Source: Flexicrinis sp001567485 (GTDB taxonomy: Bacteria; Chloroflexota; Anaerolineae; Aggregatilineales; Phototrophicaceae). Taken from it: DNA of 64,000 bases. Every line of letters begins with the position of its first letter. Position 1 is the first letter of the stretch. The stretch is from positions 23,471 to 87,470 of the forward strand of contig SZPI01000002.1 of assembly GCA_030263635.1 (NCBI GenBank). Direction: 5' to 3'. The position numbers were made by a program, and so were the translations under genes. The notes beneath the pieces are model-generated. The model had not been told where the DNA came from and searched no databases. It was given only the letters and a program-made list of their open reading frames with translations. Shown in pieces: positions 16,989 to 25,527 of this stretch.

Positions 16989-17577
16989 ACAGATAGCTCA
17001 CGACATCCTCAAGCGCAGGCCGCGATCGTTCGTCGGTGGGCTGCGTGGCGCTGCCGATATAGATCAGTCCCACGATCTCGTCGCTCTCTGGAATCTGCAA
17101 GCCGGCTTTCACATCCGCATGATACGCCGGCCAACCGGTATTCCACGCCGCGAAGTAACCGAGCGCGTTTGCGGCATGGATCGCATTGAGACACACCGCT
17201 GCCCCAGACAGCACCTGCTCGAAACGCGGGATCCGCTGCACGTTCTCTATCCGTGTGCTAACGATCAGCAGCAGCGGGGCGCGGGCTGGTCGTTTCGCCT
17301 CGGATTCGATAAGTTCGTCGCTGGCGGCGGGGTTATCCCTGCGGAAAAACTCGGCCCACTGTTTGCCAAGCGTGTGCTGCGCCTCACCGCGCACGACCTG
17401 AATCCGCCACGGCGCCAGTTTGCCGTGATCCGGCACGCGGGTCGCCGCGCGCAAGATCAGCTCAAGCTCGGCGTCGTTCGGGCCGGGGCCGGTCAACTTC
17501 GTGGACGACAGCGAGCGCCGAGTCAACAGATAGTCAAGCAAGCCATCGAGCCGCGGCTTGCGGATGGGATCCGTCAT
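16987..17577 (-). CDS. Nitroreductase family protein, YdjA-like
   Basis: A 196-residue FMN-dependent nitroreductase-fold protein. LLTRRSLSS (FMN phosphate contacts), RVPDHGKLAPWRIQVV (YdjA hallmark), LSGAAVCLNAIHAANALGYFAAW, and the C-terminal GLIYIGSA are visible. The length fits the small YdjA type. The natural substrate is unknown. ATG 17577 with GGAGG 5 bases upstream is the right start; the frame runs further upstream only because it passes through the tRNA-Ser gene. Confidence 0.85.
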   Translation of the reverse strand: MTDPIRKPRLDGLLDYLLTRRSLSSTKLTGPGPNDAELELILRAATRVPDHGKLAPWRIQVVRGEAQHTLGKQWAEFFRRDNPAASDELIESEAKRPARAPLLLIVSTRIENVQRIPRFEQVLSGAAVCLNAIHAANALGYFAAWNTGWPAYHADVKAGLQIPESDEIVGLIYIGSATQPTDERSRPALEDVVSYL

Positions 17578-17586
17578 GTCGCCTCC

Positions 17587-17618
17587 AATAAACAAACAGG
17601 CGCCGTAATAGACGCCTG
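17587..17618 (-). terminator. terminator between tRNA-Ser and nitroreductase
   Basis: On the minus strand CAGGCG (17613-17618) pairs with CGCCTG (17597-17602), followed by TTTGTTTATT. It ends the tRNA transcript immediately before the nitroreductase ribosome site, so it could attenuate read-through into that gene. Confidence 0.65.
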
Positions 17619-17627
17619 ATGATGCTG

Positions 17628-17715
17628 CGGAGAGGGAGGGATTCGAACCCTCGATAGACTCATCGCCTATACTCGTTTTCGAGACGAGCCCGTTCGGCCG
17701 CTCCGGCACCTCTCC
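17628..17715 (-). tRNA. tRNA-Ser (anticodon CGA)
   Basis: An 88-base class II tRNA. The 7-bp acceptor is GGAGAGG/CCTCTCC with discriminator G. The anticodon stem is CTCGT/ACGAG with loop CTCGAAA, giving anticodon CGA for UCG codons. There is a long variable arm, and the T-arm carries GGTTCGAATCC. The 3' CCA is not encoded and must be added enzymatically. Confidence 0.95.
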
Positions 17716-17799
17716 TATGCGCCTGACATTATACCGTCTCGGCGCCGGGTGTACAGGGTGCAGCGCCCCCCAAACGGTCAGGTTTCCGGGCGGATCACG

Positions 17800-18315
17800 T
17801 TACTGCTTGCGGATCACCTCCCATGCGAGATGGTTGATCTCCGGCAGGATCAGCTTCTCGAACGCGACTTCGACCGCGTTGGGGCTGCCCGGCGTAGAGA
17901 CCACGAACCTGCCCCGATACACACCCGCGGTCGCCCGGCTGAGCATCGCCGCAGCGCCGACCTCCTGATAGCTCAACATTCTGAACAGCTCACCAAACCC
18001 CGGCAGCGTCTTTTCGAGCTTGGCGCTGATGACGTCGAACGTCGTGTCACGCGGCGCGATACCGGTTCCGCCGTTGAACAGGATGATCTGCACGCCGGCC
18101 GTCGACGCCAACTCGTCAAGCACATCGCGGACTTGCTGCGGCTCGTCTTTGATGAGGCGATACGGCCCGACTCGATGCCCCGTTTCGGTCAGGCGGCGCT
18201 CAAGGTATATTCGGTTCTGGTCGGTGTCGGGCGTGCGGGTATCGCTGACCGTCACGATGGCGACCGTCACCGGCCCGGTACCGGCACGTTCTCGATGTTC
18301 GTCTGCGCCGCGCAT
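17800..18315 (-). CDS. moaB: MoaB/Mog family molybdenum cofactor biosynthesis protein
   Basis: A 171-residue MoaB/Mog-fold protein, which adenylylates molybdopterin or is a relative of that enzyme. Visible motifs are VTVAIVTVSDTR, DEPQQVRDVL, the FNGGTGIAPRD glycine loop, GFGELFRMLSYQEVG, SRATAGVYRG and PGSPNAVEVAFEK. ATG 18315 is chosen because it starts just before the conserved domain; a TTG at 18354 is possible. Together with the MOSC protein at 13423 it is the only molybdenum-linked gene in the window. Confidence 0.9.
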   Translation of the reverse strand: MRGADEHRERAGTGPVTVAIVTVSDTRTPDTDQNRIYLERRLTETGHRVGPYRLIKDEPQQVRDVLDELASTAGVQIILFNGGTGIAPRDTTFDVISAKLEKTLPGFGELFRMLSYQEVGAAAMLSRATAGVYRGRFVVSTPGSPNAVEVAFEKLILPEINHLAWEVIRKQ

Positions 18316-18404
18316 AATCTGATTCTGACCCCCACTCTCAGTTAGATGGTACAATGTCCGCCTGCATTCATCGGGCCTGATTGACGCGCGAGAAGGAGCG
18401 CAGC

Positions 18405-19199
18405 ATGTCGTACCAGTTCCTACGATATCAGAGCAGCGACGGTGTCGCCACCATCACGCTGAACCGCCCCGACTCCTTCAACGCGCTGACGACACCGATG
18501 ATGGACGAGCTGAAGTCAGCGCTGAAGGCCGCGGAACGCGATGAGGCCGTACGCGCCATCGTCCTCACGGGCGCGGGGCGCGGGTTCTGCAGCGGCGCCG
18601 ATCTGGCTGAGATTCAGGCCAATCCCGACGTCCCCATCACGGAGTATCTGCGGGCCGGCTTGAACACGCTTGCCCATCAGATGCGCGCGATGCCGAAGCC
18701 GATTATCGCCAGCGTGAACGGGGCGGCGGCAGGGGCAGGCACCAGCCTTGCACTGGCGTGCGACCTCCGAATCGCCTCGGATGCTGCCAGCTTCATCTTT
18801 GCCGCGTTCGTGAATATCGGCCTTGTGCCGGATGGCGGGCTGACGTACCTGCTGCAGCGGGCGGTTGGCACGGCGAAGGCCCTAGAATTCGCGCTGCTGG
18901 CGGATGCGAAGAACCGTGTATCGGCCGGCGAGGCGCTGGCGACCGGCATCGTGAACCGCGTCGTGCCGGCAGAATCGCTGCAAGCAGAAACGGATGCGCT
19001 CGCCCGTAAGCTGGCGGCGCTGCCTACGCGTGCGATCGGCATGACCAAGCGTGCGATCTACCGCGCTGCGGAACGCGATCTCACCGATGCCGCCGATTAC
19101 GAAGCGCGCGTGCAGGCGGTCATGTTCACGACTGAAGATTTCAGGGAAGGCGTGAGCGCGTTTCTCGAAAAGCGCGCGCCTGTGTTCAAGGGCAAGTAA
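18405..19199 (+). CDS. Enoyl-CoA hydratase/isomerase (PaaG-like crotonase)
   Basis: A 264-residue crotonase-fold enzyme. It has GAGRGFCSGADL (oxyanion hole), GAAAGAGTSLALACDLRIAS, and GLVPDGGLTYLL. At the second catalytic position it carries Asp in place of the usual Glu, as in PaaG-type isomerases. It may therefore be an isomerase rather than a hydratase. AGAAGGAG precedes ATG 18405; an upstream ATG at 18381 lacks a site. It leads a same-strand run with HIT, LOG and solute-binding genes, spaced by 6-10 bases or overlapping. Confidence 0.85.
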   Translation: MSYQFLRYQSSDGVATITLNRPDSFNALTTPMMDELKSALKAAERDEAVRAIVLTGAGRGFCSGADLAEIQANPDVPITEYLRAGLNTLAHQMRAMPKPIIASVNGAAAGAGTSLALACDLRIASDAASFIFAAFVNIGLVPDGGLTYLLQRAVGTAKALEFALLADAKNRVSAGEALATGIVNRVVPAESLQAETDALARKLAALPTRAIGMTKRAIYRAAERDLTDAADYEARVQAVMFTTEDFREGVSAFLEKRAPVFKGK

Positions 19200-19208
19200 G
19201 GAGGCCCC

Positions 19209-19565
19209 ATGCCGAGCATCTTCTCCAAGATCATCGCGGGAGAAATCCCGTCGAAGAAGGTTTACAGCGACGATCTCGTCACGGCGTTCTGGGACATCAA
19301 CCCCCAACGCGCGGTGCATATCCTGATCGTCCCGAACAAAGAAATCCGAACCGTGTCGGAGGTGACGGTTGAGGATGAGCTGATGCTTGGACGCATGTTC
19401 ACCGCGGCCCGCCGCATCGCCGAAGACCTTGGCATCGCGCAGTCCGGGTACCGGTTGATCGTCAACTGCGGCGAACACGGCGGCCAAGAGGTTCCCCATG
19501 TGCACATGCACCTCCTCGGCGGTGAGTCAGTCGGCCCGATGCTCAAGCGAAAATCGGCGGAGTAA
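19209..19565 (+). CDS. HIT family protein (HinT-like)
   Basis: A 118-residue histidine-triad nucleotide hydrolase. FSKIIAGEIPSKKVYSDD opens the protein and the catalytic triad HVHMH (His97, His99, His101) is followed by LLGG. HinT-type enzymes hydrolyse adenosine phosphoramidates and acyl-AMPs. A perfect AAGGAGG lies 4-5 bases before the ATG. It is probably co-transcribed with the enoyl-CoA hydratase. Confidence 0.93.
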   Translation: MPSIFSKIIAGEIPSKKVYSDDLVTAFWDINPQRAVHILIVPNKEIRTVSEVTVEDELMLGRMFTAARRIAEDLGIAQSGYRLIVNCGEHGGQEVPHVHMHLLGGESVGPMLKRKSAE

Positions 19566-19571
19566 GTCATT

Positions 19572-20111
19572 GTGAAAATCGTTGCTGTATTCGGAAGCGC
19601 GCTTCCAACCCCTGCACATCCGGTCTATCAGGAAAGCGTTGCGGTAGGACGTCTTCTGGCGCAAGCGGGGTATGCCGTGATGACCGGCGGCTACAACGGC
19701 GTGATGACGGCGGCGAGTCAGGGCGCATACGAGGCCGGCGGCACAACCATCGGCGTGACCTGCCTGCCGTTTGAACGGCAGCGCGGCTCGAAGCCCAACC
19801 CATATTTGACCGAAGTACGGCCGTTCGAGACGCTGCGCGAGCGGCTTGAGCACCTCGTCCTCACCCCACATGCGTTCGTTGTCATGCCCGGCGGCTTGGG
19901 GACGCTCAACGAAATGGTGTTTGCCGCCGAGTTGATGCGCGCCGGCGATATCCCGCGCCGTTCGACCGTTTGCTACGGCAGTTTCTGGCGGCCGATCATC
20001 GACATCACCAGTCAATCGGAGTACATGCACCACGAGGGATGGATGCACGTGCGCTTCGCGGATACGCCTGAAGCAGTCGTCGACCTCATTTCAAACCATG
20101 TTCCGGCATAG
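19572..20111 (+). CDS. LOG family protein (Rossmann-fold, lysine decarboxylase-like)
   Basis: A 179-residue Rossmann-fold protein of the LOG/TIGR00725 group. Landmarks are VFGSALP, VMTGGYNGVMTAAS, and PGGLGTLNE (residues 106-114), the PGGxGTxxE motif of cytokinin-activating nucleotide phosphoribohydrolases. The bacterial role may be nucleotide housekeeping. The GTG start follows the HIT stop closely, and its 3' end overlaps the next gene by 14 bases. Confidence 0.85.
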   Translation: MKIVAVFGSALPTPAHPVYQESVAVGRLLAQAGYAVMTGGYNGVMTAASQGAYEAGGTTIGVTCLPFERQRGSKPNPYLTEVRPFETLRERLEHLVLTPHAFVVMPGGLGTLNEMVFAAELMRAGDIPRRSTVCYGSFWRPIIDITSQSEYMHHEGWMHVRFADTPEAVVDLISNHVPA

Positions 20112-21378
20112 CGTAGTTCCCGCGATCGTTGTGGCGATCTTCGCAGCGGCGTGCAGTTCGCCGCCGGAGGCCGCCCTAGCAGAACAAGCCGTCGCGACGC
20201 CGACGCCTGCGGCCACGGCGACAATTGCTCCCACCGCAGCGCCCACGGCTGAAACACCTGAGCCTGCCACGCTCACGATCTGGTTTCCAGATACGCTGCT
20301 GCCCGCCAATGCCGACGCTGTAGCCGCCATTGTCGAGGCGGACGTCGCCGAATTCTCGAACACGCAGGATGGGGTCACGGTCGAACTGCGGCGCAAGGTG
20401 GAAGGCGACGTCGGCGGCATCCTGTCCACGCTGCGCAGCGCGAACGGTGTGGCCCCCGGCGCGCTTCCGGATATCACCCTGCTGCGCCGGAACGATCTTG
20501 TACGGGCGGTCGAGGACGGACTAATTCAGCCCATTGAGGGACGGGTCGCGTCGACCGTAATCGCGGATTTGTTCCCGGCGGCGCTGCGGCTTGGACGCGC
20601 CGACGATCAGCTGTACGCTCTGCCCTATCTCGCCGATCTCTATTTATTCGCGTACGACGCCGGCAGCCAGCCAGTTGAGCGCATGACGTTCGACGCCGTG
20701 TTCGATCTGGATCGTCCACTGGTCGTGCCCGCCGCTAGTTCAAGCGGCATCGCTGATGTGCTGTGGCTCCAGTACAGCGCGGCAGGCGGCATCCTCGATC
20801 CGGAGAGTCCGCTGACCGAGACGGCGGTCGCATCCGTCTTCTCGTTTTACGACAGGCTGAGAACCGAGGGACTGATCGTGCCGGGGTCGGTCGACTACAC
20901 GTCACCGGGCGATTACTCACGCGCGATAGCCACCGGACAAATCCCGTCGGGCGTCGTCAAGACCAGCCAGCTCGCCCAATTCGTCGGCTCTGAACGTCCG
21001 ACGGCATTCTCGTCGATCCCAACCTCGACCGGCGACCCTGTCTCAAGCATCGACGCGTGGATGTGGGTGATCGTCACACAAGACCCCGAGCAGCAGGCCA
21101 TCGCCGGCCATTTCATCAACTGGATGATGAACGCCGAACATCACGGCACGTTCGCGCAGGCGCTGTCGATCCCCCCAACCCAGCGCAACGCCCTGCGGCG
21201 CTGGTCGTTCCCCGGCATCGAGAACGCGCTGCTCTCCAACTTGATGACCAACGCGTTTTCCACCGATCAGCTGATTGGGACGGGTGGCGCAGCACGCGCG
21301 ATGCAAGCCGCGTGGATCGACCTGATCACCGGCGAATCGAACGCGCAGGAAGCGGTTCGCAGCGCGCTGCAGCCCTAG
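20098..21378 (+). CDS. Extracellular solute-binding lipoprotein (ABC family 1-like)
   Basis: A 426-residue lipoprotein. A signal peptide ends in the lipobox AAAC (Cys at about residue 19). An Ala/Thr/Pro linker follows, then an SBP family-1 domain: LTIWFPDTL, DITLLRRNDLVRAVEDGLIQPIEG, YALPYLADLYLFAYD, and WMWVIVTQDPEQQAIAGHFINWMM. Such proteins capture sugars or similar solutes for an ABC importer. No permease or ATPase genes adjoin it, so it is an orphan here. The start lies within the end of the LOG gene without a clear ribosome site, suggesting translational coupling. The stop shares CTAG with the convergent gene. Confidence 0.82.
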   Translation: MFRHSVVPAIVVAIFAAACSSPPEAALAEQAVATPTPAATATIAPTAAPTAETPEPATLTIWFPDTLLPANADAVAAIVEADVAEFSNTQDGVTVELRRKVEGDVGGILSTLRSANGVAPGALPDITLLRRNDLVRAVEDGLIQPIEGRVASTVIADLFPAALRLGRADDQLYALPYLADLYLFAYDAGSQPVERMTFDAVFDLDRPLVVPAASSSGIADVLWLQYSAAGGILDPESPLTETAVASVFSFYDRLRTEGLIVPGSVDYTSPGDYSRAIATGQIPSGVVKTSQLAQFVGSERPTAFSSIPTSTGDPVSSIDAWMWVIVTQDPEQQAIAGHFINWMMNAEHHGTFAQALSIPPTQRNALRRWSFPGIENALLSNLMTNAFSTDQLIGTGGAARAMQAAWIDLITGESNAQEAVRSALQP

Positions 21379-22523
21379 AGATCTTTCTGATAGATGCGGT
21401 ACGTCCGGTACGTGGGCATTCCCAAGCCGCGCAGCGTACCTGCCATATCCTGATTCGTCTCAAGGATCCAGCCGCAGTCCGCAGCCTTGATCCCGGTGTT
21501 CTTCAGCGCCTTCATCAGGTGATAGACCAGCACGAGATCGACGCCTTTGTTTCGGTGCTCAGGGACGACCCCAAGCAGCGGGACGCGGACGCGCGTGATC
21601 TTGGGCCGGACTTTCCAATGCCACAACGCCTTGACCAGCGAGATCGGTTCGGGGACGCCGGGGCGCGGCTGAACATACTTGAGCACTTGATTGAAGTCAC
21701 CGACCGACATGACAAGGCCGATGGGCTTGCCGTCGATGTACGCGAAGTACGTCCAGTCCGGGTTGAAGACGAGGCCGAGACCTTCGATCATCGCGTCTAG
21801 CTCACGCGGCGTCAGCGGAACGAAGCCCCAGTTGCTGTCCCATGCGTCATTGTAAAGCTGCTTGATGATCTCGAAATCGGCGCGGCGCTGGCGCGGATCG
21901 GAGGGGCGAACCGTGATGTTGCCCTTCTTCATACGCCACTCGACGATCTTGCCGAGACGTTCTTCGGTGCCTTCGCTGGCGACCATGTCCCAATCGTAGT
22001 AAAAGCTGTTCATGTCCATCGACTTGACAAAGCCGAAGCTCTCGATCAGCCGTTGATAGTATGGATGATGGTAGCTCATCAGCAGAAGCGGCTGCTCAAA
22101 ACCGTCGATGAGCAGCCCGACTTCCTCGTGCGTGGTGAAGGTCTGCGGGCCGATGATCGACGGAAACCCTTTGGCCTTGACCCATTCGCACGCCGCCCGC
22201 AGCAGGCCGTGGGCGACCGCTTCATCATCGATCGTCTCAAAGGCCCCGAAGAAGCCGACGTTCGTCCCCCAGTGTTCGTTGTGGCGCCGGTTGATGAACG
22301 CTGCGATCGTGCCGACAGGCTCGCCATTACGCCATGCGATGAAGTAGTCGCCTTCCATGTACTCCCACGCGGCGTTCTTCTCCTTCGACACGATATCCCG
22401 GCGCATTGAAAGCAGCGGCGGCACCCAGTTCGGGTCATCAAGGTAGATCCGCCACGGGAACTCAAGAAAAACCTTGTGATCCGCCTTGGTCTCGACCTTA
22501 CGGATTTGCACAGAATCAGTCAT
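21375..22523 (-). CDS. GNAT-like acyltransferase-fold protein (function unknown)
   Basis: A 382-residue protein that reads as a double GNAT-type domain. It has FPWRIYLDDPNWVPPL, VGTIAAFINRRHNEHWG with FFGAFE, the characteristic GPQTFTTHEEVGLLIDGFE, YHHPYYQRLIESFGF, and a C-terminal GVVPEHRNKGVDLVLVYHL that resembles the acetyl-CoA pyrophosphate loop. This family is widespread and usually annotated only as hypothetical. No substrate can be assigned. It is transcribed alone, convergent with the solute-binding gene. Confidence 0.65.
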   Translation of the reverse strand: MTDSVQIRKVETKADHKVFLEFPWRIYLDDPNWVPPLLSMRRDIVSKEKNAAWEYMEGDYFIAWRNGEPVGTIAAFINRRHNEHWGTNVGFFGAFETIDDEAVAHGLLRAACEWVKAKGFPSIIGPQTFTTHEEVGLLIDGFEQPLLLMSYHHPYYQRLIESFGFVKSMDMNSFYYDWDMVASEGTEERLGKIVEWRMKKGNITVRPSDPRQRRADFEIIKQLYNDAWDSNWGFVPLTPRELDAMIEGLGLVFNPDWTYFAYIDGKPIGLVMSVGDFNQVLKYVQPRPGVPEPISLVKALWHWKVRPKITRVRVPLLGVVPEHRNKGVDLVLVYHLMKALKNTGIKAADCGWILETNQDMAGTLRGLGMPTYRTYRIYQKDL

Positions 22524-22614
22524 GGCTTACCCTCGGTTGCGCAAACACCCGATTCTATCCCTACGTGACATCGCCTGCCATGATGATTCCCTCGCACCGA
22601 CCGCAGCGCACCCG

Positions 22615-22620
22615 TATAAT
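22615..22620 (+). promoter_or_regulatory. -10 box before LysM gene
   Basis: A perfect TATAAT 32 bases before the TTG start. I see no convincing -35 box upstream. Confidence 0.4.
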
Positions 22621-22651
22621 GACGACGCGTTGTGCGAGGAAGGAATCGAGG

Positions 22652-24001
22652 TTGAGCAAGGCGAGTAAGCGCTGCCCGATCTGCGAATCGGTGAACTCAA
22701 GCAAGGCCACAAGCTGTTACAACTGTGGCGCTTCGCTTGAAGCTGTCGATGTGGAAGTCGGCCAGCAGCCCTCTCCAACCAACCGGTCGATGGAATACGA
22801 CTATCGTTACGGCGAGACCGACCTCATCGAAGACAGTTTGCGCAGCCGAGCGCGCGCCTACATGACCGGAATCGGACTGCTGCTGCTGGGCGTGCTGATC
22901 GGCGCGTCGGTGATCGTCGCTGCACCGCTGCTCCAGCCTGAGCCGGCCGTACCCGCGGTCATCAACGCGGACGAGTCGCCTACGCCGCGCCCGACCGTCG
23001 TCTTGGCGACCGTGACGCAGGGCATTCCGACCGCGACCGCAACCCTCTCACCGTCCCCAAGCCCGACCATCACGCTGACCCCAACGCCGGAGCCGTGCAT
23101 CCAGAACGTGCAGACCGGCGACGGGATGATCGCGATTGTGTCGCGCTGTGGACACCGCAGCTTAGATGTCATCCCGCTGGTCGTGACCCTCAATAACCTG
23201 AACGACGAAAACGATCTGCGGCCCGGCCAGCAAATCATCGTGCCCTACCCGACCTCGACCGACGATCCAGCCGCCGTCCCTGAGGCCCAGAGCGACGCGC
23301 AAACCGTATCGAACGAACTCGCCTCCGCGAATCCAAGCGGGCTGTCGCAAGAGCAAATCCGCCAAACGCAGGAGTTCGATCCGTTCTTCCGGCCGACGCC
23401 AACCAATCCGCCGGGTGTGCAAAATTATCAGGTGCAGGCAGGCGATACCATCGTTTCGATCGTCGCGCAGTTCAACACAGAGATCAACGCAATTGATCTG
23501 CTCAACCCACAGCTCACGTTCTCGCAGTGTGAAATGGGCCAGACATTCGGTGGGCCGACCTGTTCGGTGGCGCTGCGCGAGGGTGAAATCATCCGCGTGC
23601 CGGCCCCGACGCCGACACCGACACTTTCCCCCACGCCGTCAGGCAGCGAGACCCCAACCCCAACCGCAACCGCGACGTTCAACGCCCCAAGCCTCATCAG
23701 CCCGGATCCCCGCGCGTACTTCCGCCGCGACGAAGTCGTGACGCTGCGATGGACGGCGACCGGAGCGCTCGCGCCGGGTGAAGTGTACTTGGTCGAAGTA
23801 CAGTCTCTGACACAGGGCCTGCTTTATCTCGCCGAGACGACCGATTTGTTCTTAGTCGTCCCGCTTGAGTGGCAAGGCCTCGCAGCGCGTCAATTCGAGT
23901 ATGCGTGGTCGGTCTCGATCGCCCAGCAAGGCGATCCCGACTCGGCACGCAGCGCAACCGCCATCCGCGCGTTTACGTGGGAAGGGCGCGGAGAGGAATA
24001 G
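22652..24001 (+). CDS. Zinc-ribbon, single-pass membrane protein with two LysM domains
   Basis: A 449-residue protein. The cytoplasmic N-terminus has CPIC and CYNC, a four-Cys zinc ribbon (about residues 8-27). One transmembrane helix (about 67-90) follows, then a Pro/Thr linker. Two LysM domains lie at about 151-197 (LRPGQQIIVPYP) and 258-318 (NYQVQAGDTIVSIVAQFN). A beta-rich C-terminal domain ends the protein. LysM would bind peptidoglycan or another GlcNAc polymer outside the cell while the zinc ribbon stays inside. The TTG start has GAGGAAGGAATCGAGG upstream; an in-frame ATG at 22619 overlaps the -10 box and is less likely. Confidence 0.8.
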   Translation: MSKASKRCPICESVNSSKATSCYNCGASLEAVDVEVGQQPSPTNRSMEYDYRYGETDLIEDSLRSRARAYMTGIGLLLLGVLIGASVIVAAPLLQPEPAVPAVINADESPTPRPTVVLATVTQGIPTATATLSPSPSPTITLTPTPEPCIQNVQTGDGMIAIVSRCGHRSLDVIPLVVTLNNLNDENDLRPGQQIIVPYPTSTDDPAAVPEAQSDAQTVSNELASANPSGLSQEQIRQTQEFDPFFRPTPTNPPGVQNYQVQAGDTIVSIVAQFNTEINAIDLLNPQLTFSQCEMGQTFGGPTCSVALREGEIIRVPAPTPTPTLSPTPSGSETPTPTATATFNAPSLISPDPRAYFRRDEVVTLRWTATGALAPGEVYLVEVQSLTQGLLYLAETTDLFLVVPLEWQGLAARQFEYAWSVSIAQQGDPDSARSATAIRAFTWEGRGEE

Positions 24002-24004
24002 GCT

Positions 24005-25108
24005 ATGCGATCACTACATGTTCCCATTCAAGTGTTGGCCGCCGCTGGGCTGCTCATGTTGACGCTGGCAGCGTGCAACTTCACACCTCAGCCGCCGACC
24101 CCTACGGTAGAGCCGATCACGTCGCCAACCGCGTCGCCGACGTCTGAAGGGCCAACGGCCACCGCGTCCCTCTCGCCCACCAGTCCGCCAACGGTCGGGC
24201 CGATTCGGCTGGCATCCGCTACGCCATCCGTCACGCCGCTTCCGTCGACGGCGACAGCGACCAGCACGCCAACGCCGGGGCCGTACACGTATGTCGTCCA
24301 GTCCGGTGATACCCTGTTTGGCATCATCGAACGGTTCGGCTACACCGATGGTCGTGTGATCCCGGACGTGCTCACGCTCAACCCCAACATCCCAAGCGCA
24401 GATAACCTCCCCGTTGGGCGTGAGATCCTCATCCCACGGCGCACGTCGACACCTACCCCGCCGGGTTATGAAGCGACCGTCAGTATGCTGGGAACGCGGG
24501 GCGTGCAGGTGCAGCAGCCCATCTCGCCCAATACTGAAATCTCATGTCATCAGGTGCAAGAGGGTCAGACGATTCTGGAGATCGCCGCGCTGTACAACAC
24601 CCAGCTCGAGGTGCTGGCGAACCTCAACCCTGAGATCATTTTCCGTGGGTGCGACTTCAACAACCGCAGCGGCGGGCCGGATTGTGTCGTGCGAATCAAT
24701 ATCGGCCAGTGTGTCAACGTGCCGCTCCCGACGGCGACGCCAACCCTATCGCCCACGCCGTCCGGCAATGAAACGCCGACCCCGACGCCGACGTATAACG
24801 CGCCGATCACCGTTTATCCGCCCAACGGCTCGATCGTCGCCGGCCCGATCACGCTCGAATGGGTGAGCGTTGGGGTGTTGGCAGAAGACGAGTATTACTA
24901 CATCGAACTCGCCGACCGCACCGCCGGCTTGCAGTACACACAGGTGACGCGCGATACGTCACTTCGGCTGCCGCCCGAACTGATCCCCCCAGACGGCGCA
25001 CAGCACGATGTCGATTGGCGCGTGGTGGTGGTGCGCGGAAGCGGCGAGAATTACAGCGTCATCGGCGGCGTGATGCCGTCCCGTTCATTCCGTTGGCAGC
25101 GACGTTAG
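24005..25108 (+). CDS. LysM-domain lipoprotein
   Basis: A 367-residue lipoprotein with lipobox LAAC near residue 23 and a long Thr/Pro/Ser linker. LysM 1 is at about 96-150 (YVVQSGDTLFGIIERFGY ... REILIPRR). LysM 2 is at about 180-243, with extra cysteines as in the gene upstream. A C-terminal beta domain with TLEWVSVGVLAEDEYYYIEL closes the protein. The domain order and C-terminal domain match the previous gene, so the two look like paralogues with different anchors (transmembrane versus lipid). They are 3 bases apart. Confidence 0.85.
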   Translation: MRSLHVPIQVLAAAGLLMLTLAACNFTPQPPTPTVEPITSPTASPTSEGPTATASLSPTSPPTVGPIRLASATPSVTPLPSTATATSTPTPGPYTYVVQSGDTLFGIIERFGYTDGRVIPDVLTLNPNIPSADNLPVGREILIPRRTSTPTPPGYEATVSMLGTRGVQVQQPISPNTEISCHQVQEGQTILEIAALYNTQLEVLANLNPEIIFRGCDFNNRSGGPDCVVRINIGQCVNVPLPTATPTLSPTPSGNETPTPTPTYNAPITVYPPNGSIVAGPITLEWVSVGVLAEDEYYYIELADRTAGLQYTQVTRDTSLRLPPELIPPDGAQHDVDWRVVVVRGSGENYSVIGGVMPSRSFRWQRR

Positions 25109-25116
25109 GAGCTGAA

Positions 25117-25527
25117 ATGTCCATCCAAGTACCCGAAGCCGCCAAAGACCTGCTGGAACGCCCGATTGTGGTGACGTTGGTCACGTTAATGCCGGACTAT
25201 CAACCGCAGGCTAATCCCGTCTGGTTCGAGTGGGACGGTGAATACATTTGGATCAACACTGCGCGCGGCCGGGCAAAAGACAAGAATATGACCGCGCGCC
25301 CGAAAGTCACCGTCCTGTCTACCGATCCGGACGATCCATACCGTTATCTTGAAGTGCGCGGCGTTGTTGCCGAAGTGACTGAAAAGGGCGCGTTCGATCA
25401 CATCAACCACCTCTCCGAACGCTACACGGGCAATCCCGACTTCTTCGGTTCGGATCACAAGCGGCGCGCGACCGAAGTGCGGGTCATCTATAAGATTCGG
25501 CCTACGAAGATCAGCTATCACGATTAG
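25117..25527 (+). CDS. PPOX-class (pyridoxamine 5'-phosphate oxidase-fold) flavoprotein, F420-type
   Basis: A 136-residue split-barrel protein of the PPOX/F420-dependent type. It has RPIVVTLVTLMPDYQPQANPVWF, YIWINTARGRAKDKNM, VTVLSTDPDDPYRYLEVRGVVAEV, and a C-terminal RVIYKIRPTKI. Such proteins bind FMN or F420 and reduce diverse cofactors or xenobiotics. AGGAG precedes ATG 25117. It sits between the LysM lipoprotein and a GT9 gene whose GTG directly abuts its stop. The cofactor choice cannot be read from the sequence. Confidence 0.82.
   Translation: MSIQVPEAAKDLLERPIVVTLVTLMPDYQPQANPVWFEWDGEYIWINTARGRAKDKNMTARPKVTVLSTDPDDPYRYLEVRGVVAEVTEKGAFDHINHLSERYTGNPDFFGSDHKRRATEVRVIYKIRPTKISYHD

Noticed and set aside
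17578..17709. Longer N-terminus for the nitroreductase
   Set aside because: The extra codons run through the tRNA-Ser gene; GGAGG before ATG 17577 marks the real start.
22406..22651. Longer N-terminus for the zinc-ribbon LysM protein
   Set aside because: It overlaps the divergent GNAT-like gene and the -10 box; the TTG with a strong ribosome site fits better.
23590..24300. Repetitive CCGACGCCGACA-like tracts as tandem repeat or CRISPR
   Set aside because: They encode Thr/Pro linkers of the LysM proteins and lack regular unit length or spacers.
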